From Macrobrachium rosenbergii (taxonomy: Eukaryota; Arthropoda; Malacostraca; Decapoda; Palaemonidae), in NCBI RefSeq assembly GCF_040412425.1, contig NC_089742.1, positions 75,065,625 through 75,129,624 of the forward strand: a stretch of 64,000 bases of DNA. The letters are read 5' to 3'. Shown in pieces: positions 59,901-64,000 of the stretch. The notes under the pieces were generated by a model that worked only from the letters and a program-made list of their open reading frames with translations, made no database searches and was not told the origin of the DNA. The position numbers and the translations under genes were made by a program. The number at the start of each line of letters is the position of its first letter. The first letter of the stretch is position 1.

Positions 59901-60320
59901 TCCCACATTGACAGGAGGTGGGATGCATGATCATAACTGCCCAAAAACATTAGGAATGGTAATGAATTCGAGAATAGAAAAGATTGCTAGCATAAAATAA
60001 TGCCTGTTGTTTCCTTACCTGATAAGCGAGCTGCTTCAAGAAGATACTGCCTCTATTTGGCGCTCGTCTTATCGTATAGTGATGCAGCGGTAGAGCCGAG
60101 GATCGCCTACTATCTCAGTGGGTACCTTGTAACAAGGGTAGTGCCAATTGCTGACAAGGATTACATGTTGCCCCTGCCCTAGGCGCAGTACAGAATATAC
60201 AACCATTTAAAATATTGTCACCTATACCACGAAAAGATTAAAAACCACTACCCAATCATGAAAGAACTGGAGGGCACTCTGGTACAGTAACCCCAGGCTC
60301 CCCTAAAGAACTAGACAACC

Positions 60321-60821
60321 TTATTTCAAGGCAAAGAAAGAAGGATGGAATGCTTCCCATGCCTCCTCCCCCAACACCACGTCAGCCACCGAAAATAGAC
60401 CCCATGTACTGCAATTACCGCAAACTGTTTCAATTTCCTTTAGACAATGTGATGCAAACACTAACTTGCATTTCCAAAAGGTCACTTGCAATATGGAGGA
60501 GAGAGACAAATTACGCTTGAATGCCAAAAAGTGGCTACAGCTATAATTTAATGAGTTTTCACTTTACACAAGGGAAAAGCCTCATCTCTAATTAAAGAAT
60601 GCATTTCTGGGATGAGGATGTGAAGGATTTTTAACTGAACACCATAATGCACTAGAAGGTCCACATATTTTTTCTGTTCTGTAAACATAATACTTTAGAG
60701 CTCTCACAGGACACAACACACTCTCTTCCTCATCTTGACCTAAAATTTCTGACAAACTTTTTATTAAAAAGGAAGGAGGCTGCGACTTGGAAAATGACTC
60801 ACCTTTAGCTAGAAATCCCAA
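60321..60821 (-). pseudogene. DIRS tyrosine recombinase remnant
   Basis: Two frames: 60821-60588 with SLSEILGQDEEESVLCPVRA and LKYYV (core domain middle), and 60527-60321 with MAFKRNLSLSSILQVTFWKC followed by FASHCLKEI. In the last motif the expected nucleophile Tyr (FASHYLRD in the related copy at 10.3 kb) is Cys. The catalytic Arg and HxxR region is in broken frames. Inactive by this substitution. Confidence 0.7.
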
Positions 60822-61337
60822 GGAAAAGAAACAGACAGCATTCCTTTGGGAGAAGCCTGCTCTTGTCTATCGCATGGATTTCACTGACACGTTTAGCGAT
60901 CACTAAGGTTAACAGAAAAAGGGTCTTTCTATTGGTCTTTGGATATAGCAGAAAGTCAGCTATTTCTGCTACAGATGTCTGAGAAAACGAAACTCTGTGC
61001 CTTCTGCACCAGTCTCTAAATATTGTTTACCTAGCTTGATATACTGTCAGAGGACTGCCGTCTGCATTTGGCAACAGCTTGCGAAGCTGATCTTGAAAAC
61101 CCCTTCCTTCTAAGGAGTTTCCTGATAGTTTGTAGCCTGTCAGGGCCAGAGAAGACAACCCCTGATGAAACCGCCAGAAGTGGGGCTGTTTTAGAAGACG
61201 AGGTTTTTGAGGTAGCAGTCTCGGAAAGTCTGCCAGAAGGTCGAGAAGGTCTGGGAACCATTCTTTTGTTGGCCAAAAGGGAGCTACTAGAAACATCGAC
61301 AGATTTTGATGGACCTGGAACTTGTTTATCACCTGCC

Positions 61338-62061
61338 TCACCATACCGAGGGGAGGGGAAGGCATAGAGATGTTTGTTCGACCAGTCCTGAAGCATGGCA
61401 TTGGTTGTCCATGCTAACGGATCTAAGACTGGTGAACAAAACAGCAGAAGGCGATGGTTTCTGGAAGTAGCGAACATGTCTATGATTGGAGTCCCCCACA
61501 ACTTCCATAGATCCAAGCATACCTGCGGAACCAGTGCCCACTTCGTGGGTAATACTTGGTTCTGGTGGCTCAATTCGTCTGCCAGAACGTTGAACTTCCC
61601 TTGAATGAATCACGTTAGAAGCTTGATCTGATTTGTTCCGCCCAAAGCAGATCTCTTGCCATCTCGTATAGGAGACAGTGTGTTCCCCCTTGATTCTTGA
61701 TGTATGACATGGCAGACGTGCTGTCCGAATGTACTGCCACCATCTTGTTGCACACTTCTGCCTTGAAAAATTGTAGTCCTTCAGTTCTTCGACATTTAAT
61801 ATCCACTTCTTTTGCTCCAGGGACCAAGTCTCGGATACTTCTTTGCTCCCTAACAGAGTTCCCCAACCTAGATTCAACGCATCTGAGCAGAAGTCTAGGT
61901 TGGGGTTCACCAGGAGGGACATCCCTTGTGATAACCTTTCTTCTAAGCTCCATCAGAGCAGGTCTTCTTTTATTTCGGGGGTTACCTGGAGCATGAGTGT
62001 GTCTGGGTATTTCTTCTTGTCCCAGCTGATCCTTAAAAAGTACTGAAGCTGTCTCATACAA
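61338..62061 (-). pseudogene. DIRS RNase H and connector, frameshifted
   Basis: RNase H motifs in two overlapping frames: LDFCSDALNLGWGTLL (first Asp), NVEELKDYNF (Glu position) and MVAVHSDSTSAMSYIKNQGG (Asp), followed by NQVLPTKWALVPQVCLDLWK and IDMFATSRNHR (61573-61400), the post-RNase H domain with the conserved D-x-FAT. Frame changes near 61760 and 61570. Confidence 0.75.
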
Positions 62062-62225
62062 AGTGTGCCTAGGAGAACGAACTGTTCTATGGATGATAAC
62101 ATCCCCAGGAGGATCATCAATTCATGGGCGGAGCATTGATCAAGAAGAAGAATCCTGTTCACTGTCTTCGGACAAGACTATTCTTTTCGGGAAAAGAGAA
62201 ACCCAAAAACTCTGAGTGTCTATTA

Positions 62226-63179
62226 TCATCCTAAATAGAGAATCTGTTGGAAAGGAATCAGCTGAGACTTCTGAAAGTTGAGCACTAATCCCAGATCCTG
62301 GGCCAAAAGAAGGGTCCTTTGAAGGTCCTCCGAACACTTCTCTCTTGATTGGGCCAGCACGAGCCAATTGTCCAGACAGAGGGAGATCTTGATTCCAATC
62401 AGATGGAGCCATTTCGCTAGGGGAGAGAGAACTCCAGTAAACACTTGAGGTGCTGTCGATAATCTGAAACACAGAGCACGCAACTGGAACACTCTGTTAC
62501 CGTACATGAACCTCAGAAACTTCCTAGAGTCCGGATGTAGTGGGACGTGGAAGTATGCGTCCTGCATATCTATGGATGTCATCCAGTCTCCCTGGCGAAT
62601 GGATGACATGATGGTTCGGTTTGACTCCATCCTGAACTTTGTCTTCCGTATGAAGACATTCAGGGCGCTGACGTCCAGGAGGGGCCTCCAGCCTCCTGAC
62701 ACCTTGGGCACCACAGACGGTTGTAGAATCCCAGGGAGTTCACATTCTCTACTAATTCTATCGCTCCCTTCTTGGGGAGGGATGAAACTTCCTCTGAGAG
62801 TGCTGAAGACTTCTTTGAGCCTTCGGAGTAGGCTGTCAATACTACTGGCACACTGACCAAAGGAGGCTTTTTCTTTGAAGGGGATGGTGTAACCCTTCCT
62901 CAGGATGCTGACAATCCAAGGCTCTGCCCCTCTTTCTTTCCACTTCTTCCAGAAGAGAAGAAGTCTGGCTCCTAAGGAAGTTCGGAAGACGAAATTCTCA
63001 CTTGGGAAAGGAAGAATGGGTTGAGGATTTTTTAATGGCTCTAGGGACGAACCTGCCACTAGAGAGGGATCTAGAGAAAGATCTCTGCCTGCCGCCATGA
63101 AAGGGACACACCTGTAAAGGAGAGACTGTCCTGGAGGCATGAGCGGATATCTCTTTGGGCCATCTAGAAGAATGGGCAT
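62226..63179 (-). CDS. DIRS reverse transcriptase, 317-codon open frame
   Basis: This is the longest open frame of the window. The RT motifs in order are SGGWRPLLDVSALNVFIRKT, DMQDAYFHVPLHPDSRKFLR (first catalytic Asp), FRLSTAPQVFTG and the catalytic box SLCLDNWLVLAQS, where DIRS RTs normally have YLDDWL; the second Asp is Asn and Tyr is Cys. It ends with LNFQKSQLIPFQQILYLG just before RNase H, which is in another frame. The start used is the first Met after ORF1 sequence, and a true start is uncertain. Although open, the catalytic substitution suggests it is inactive. Confidence 0.8.
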   Translation of the reverse strand: MPILLDGPKRYPLMPPGQSLLYRCVPFMAAGRDLSLDPSLVAGSSLEPLKNPQPILPFPSENFVFRTSLGARLLLFWKKWKERGAEPWIVSILRKGYTIPFKEKASFGQCASSIDSLLRRLKEVFSTLRGSFIPPQEGSDRISRECELPGILQPSVVPKVSGGWRPLLDVSALNVFIRKTKFRMESNRTIMSSIRQGDWMTSIDMQDAYFHVPLHPDSRKFLRFMYGNRVFQLRALCFRLSTAPQVFTGVLSPLAKWLHLIGIKISLCLDNWLVLAQSREKCSEDLQRTLLLAQDLGLVLNFQKSQLIPFQQILYLG

Positions 63180-64000
63180 GAAGGTCTTGAGTGCTCTTCT
63201 TCTGAAGATCTGAAGAAATCTCCAAAACTGAAGTTGGCTCTACCTTGGTCCCTCTTCTCCACTAGCCACCCATCAATATAACTCAAGGCTTTCATTGCAG
63301 AAGAAGAAAGCACTAACTCAGGCAGTTTTGAATAATCAGACAACTGCAACTCCATAAGAAAGGCAGAAGCAGGTGAAGAAGGCGCTGCAGGCGATCGGGA
63401 AGGTAACAAGAAGATACCTTAGCAGAGACACATAAGCCAAAGGTAGAGCGTCTTGAGCAAGAACCTCATCTTCCTCGTCCGAGGATACAGGAGAAGAAGC
63501 CAAGTCCGGAGGTTGGGGGGCCGATGGAGCCTTCTTGAGTAGGCTCAAAATACTGTAGAGCTTGCTCTCCATAGGGTTCACAGCAGTGGGTGCTTGTGTA
63601 CTAGAAGGCGGTTCAGCCTGAAGCAAGGGAGACTGACATACGGAAGCAGGTGCTAGCCGTTTAACTGAATGAGAACCACCCAACGAAGTCAAGCCGAAAT
63701 GCTGACAGCAGAAGCAAGGCAATTGGTGGAAGGCAGGCGCTCGGGTGCCGATGGGCGCTCTGTCTCACGCAATAACGGGTGCTACATGGCACTCGAGAGA
63801 AGACAGGCGCTCTAACACTGAAGGGCAAACGGCCGCTAACGAGTGCTTAGATGATTTCAGGCGCTAATGAGTGCTTAGATGATTTTGGGTACTCAGACTA
63901 AACCAGGCGTTCGGTACTCAAGGAAGCTTGAAAAATTCAAGGGTGTTTGGGCACCAGAGGATTCTTGGGCACCGGAGGATGCTCTGGAGAAAACACTTTA
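63180..64000 (-). pseudogene. DIRS ORF1 (gag-like), partial
   Basis: Frames include ELVLSSSAMKALSYIDGWLV and EKRDQGRANFSFGD (63310-63240), the ORF1 segment shared with the other copies, and an Ala/Pro/Ser-rich upstream part (63722-63336). Above 63720 the DNA has repeats of GGGCGCTC/GGCGCTAA/TGGGCACC type words, as in ORF1 of the other DIRS copies. The start is outside the window. Confidence 0.6.

Larger units (their letters stand above)
59577..64000 (-). mobile_element. DIRS-type retroelement, 3' three quarters (right window edge)
   Basis: Read from 64000 down: ORF1 (63900-63180), RT (63179-62226), RNase H (62061-61338), tyrosine recombinase remnant (60821-60321), an internal complementary region (59806-59900) and the right inverted terminal repeat (59577-59660). 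The 5' end is outside the window. The RT frame is open for 317 codons, the longest in the window, so this may be the youngest DIRS copy here, though one catalytic Asp is replaced. Confidence 0.88.

Overview
This window is eukaryotic, most likely from a decapod crustacean (shrimp-like). It is AT-rich, intron-dominated and crowded with DIRS-type tyrosine-recombinase retroelements, APE-type and R2-type LINEs, a piggyBac element, short TA-flanked inverted-repeat elements and very long dinucleotide repeats. There is no operon-like gene packing. The decapod assignment rests on remembered resemblance of several dispersed repeats to decapod genomic repeats, and no database was searched.

The only host gene I can support is on the minus strand, from 59049 down to 6364. 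It is an ortholog of SREK1 (splicing regulatory glutamate/lysine-rich protein 1, SFRS12), seen as six in-frame exons. In transcript order they encode the second part of RRM1 (58809-59049), a linker and the first strand of RRM2 (48842-48985), the body of RRM2 (30266-30435), a conserved helix plus the start of the RS tail (18809-18991), and two RS-rich exons (6703-6806 and 6364-6445). All five splice junctions keep phase. The first exon(s) lie beyond position 64000, and I found no convincing final exon below 6364.

Four introns of about 9.8, 18.4, 11.3 and 12.0 kb, plus the flanks, hold the mobile elements. Positions 1-2963 hold the 3' part of a DIRS element (+). Positions 7285-9362 hold a degraded LINE (-), abutting a nearly complete DIRS element (9367-15888, -) with inverted terminal repeats. 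Positions 16-23 kb hold jerky/Tigger-like remnants and small elements. Positions 23845-28484 hold an EN-RT-RNase H LINE (-) carrying a two-level nested insertion. At 30810-37189 a piggyBac element with TTAA duplications and an internal ~370-bp tandem array sits inside a small TA-flanked element. Positions 37.4-48.3 kb hold two DIRS fragments separated by three copies of a GA-microsatellite-carrying inverted-repeat element, a foldback palindrome and a ~450-bp CA/TA tract. At 51.55-54.29 kb there is a LINE with a 2A-like remnant. At 54.5-55.6 kb there are pieces of an R2-type LINE. Positions 59577-64000 hold another DIRS element (-), cut by the window edge.

Nearly every transposon coding region is broken by frameshifts or stops, and several have lost a catalytic residue, so these look like relics. 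Small sequencing indels cannot be excluded as a contributor. The features of most interest are the nested insertions whose target duplications can be read directly, the DIRS end structures, the piggyBac internal satellite, the 2A-like LINE motif, and RS-like DIRS ORF1 repeats lying inside an intron of a genuine RS-domain gene.
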